Source of the DNA: Mariniphaga sp963747515
Lineage (GTDB): Bacteria; Bacteroidota; Bacteroidia; Bacteroidales; Prolixibacteraceae
Reading direction: 5' to 3'
Length of the DNA stretch: 64,000 bases
Assembly (NCBI GenBank): GCA_963747515.1
Contig: CAVVFN010000003.1
Location: forward strand, 310,001-374,000
In this document: positions 63,745-64,000 of the stretch, in pieces
Numbering within the stretch: position 1 is the stretch's first letter
How the letters are laid out: each line of letters begins with the position of its first letter
The notes under the pieces: generated by a model
Told to the model about the DNA's origin: nothing
The model's input: only the letters and a program-made list of their open reading frames with translations
The model's database searches: none
Position numbers and translations under genes: made by a program

Positions 63745-64000
63745 TGATATAATAAAACGGCTGTTGAAAATTCATGTGGTGTTACAACCTGCCGGATGGA
63801 TTTCTTATATGGTTTGTCTGGCAATTCAGTGAAGTAAAGCTTACATTTTATCTATAAAATTACAGACAGGTAAAAATTTCTGACTCTTTTAAGAAAGTAC
63901 GGGGTATAGCCGGAACTTAAAGATAATTGCTGTCGCGAAATCTGATGGAATTGTAAGATGATCATTCAGCTATTTTCCTGGATCTGCATTCTGCGAAAAT
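63745..64000. other. Right-end non-coding stretch
   Basis: 256 bp after lgt with no convincing ORF, hairpin terminator or RNA gene. The next gene is beyond the window. Confidence 0.4.

Noticed and set aside
63745..64000. tRNA-like or terminator structure after lgt
   Set aside because: No cloverleaf could be drawn, and no GC-rich stem with a T-run was found.

Overview
The window looks like a chromosomal segment of a Bacteroidota (Bacteroidetes) bacterium, probably a Bacteroidales-like heterotroph. The evidence is low GC content, several TAnnTTTG -7 promoter boxes of the Bacteroidetes type in place of sigma70 sites, a ~1,100-residue SecA, a short AMP nucleosidase, mitochondrial-like aconitase/IDH/citrate synthase genes, a fused OtsA-OtsB trehalose enzyme and heparinase II/III-family lyases. 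I saw no rRNA, tRNA, CRISPR or prophage genes. Apart from one IS element and a few repeat-rich gaps, this is core metabolism and housekeeping.

Layout. 0-6.3 kb: minus-strand operon for the oxidative branch of the TCA cycle (aconitase, eukaryote-type NADP-IDH, E. coli-type IDH with NAD-type residues, citrate synthase). 6.3-7.4 kb: gene-poor segment with a transposase remnant, an inverted array of 11-bp repeats, two copies of a stem-loop repeat and a candidate small RNA. 7.4-12 kb: TonB-like protein, an Omp85-like outer-membrane protein and an intact IS1182-type element. 12-23 kb: acetyl-CoA/short-chain acid block: sirtuin, a Pat-like fusion of ADP-forming acyl-CoA synthetase and GNAT, an OFA-type transporter and Acs on the minus strand; acetate kinase, phosphate butyryltransferase and butyrate kinase on the plus strand. 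23-27 kb: two secreted heparinase-like proteins. 27-38 kb: TPR protein, EEP-family membrane protein, AarF/UbiB kinase-like protein, DUF1206 protein, DgkA-type kinase and a TrkH transporter with a short KdpD/KdpE-like pair. 38-48 kb: class I fumarase, small enzymes, rhomboid, HolA, AMP nucleosidase, an HsdR-N-like nuclease-fold protein, a GT2/sugar-transferase fusion and RecR. 48-52.5 kb: a second 11-bp array, a Tat-exported oxidoreductase and malic enzyme with a PTA domain. 52.5-57.5 kb: trehalose/GH15 cluster. 57.7-64 kb: MBOAT acyltransferase, SecA and Lgt.

How the genes fit together. The central-carbon genes converge on acetyl-CoA. Acs and acetate kinase can interconvert acetate and acetyl groups, Ptb/Buk can handle butyrate or branched acids, citrate synthase to IDH oxidises acetyl units, and fumarase and malic enzyme act later in the cycle. 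The Pat-like protein and the sirtuin beside acs could control Acs by reversible lysine acetylation.

The least explained signals are the two arrays at 6817-6920 and 48222-48329. Each has two arms of ~11-bp units with the core TAnnTT(T/C)G, a pattern close to the Bacteroidetes -7 box. The arms point outward in the first array and inward in the second. A short transcript candidate at about 7210-7296 has both a good promoter and a strong terminator. All functions are inferred from reading the sequence; no database search was run.
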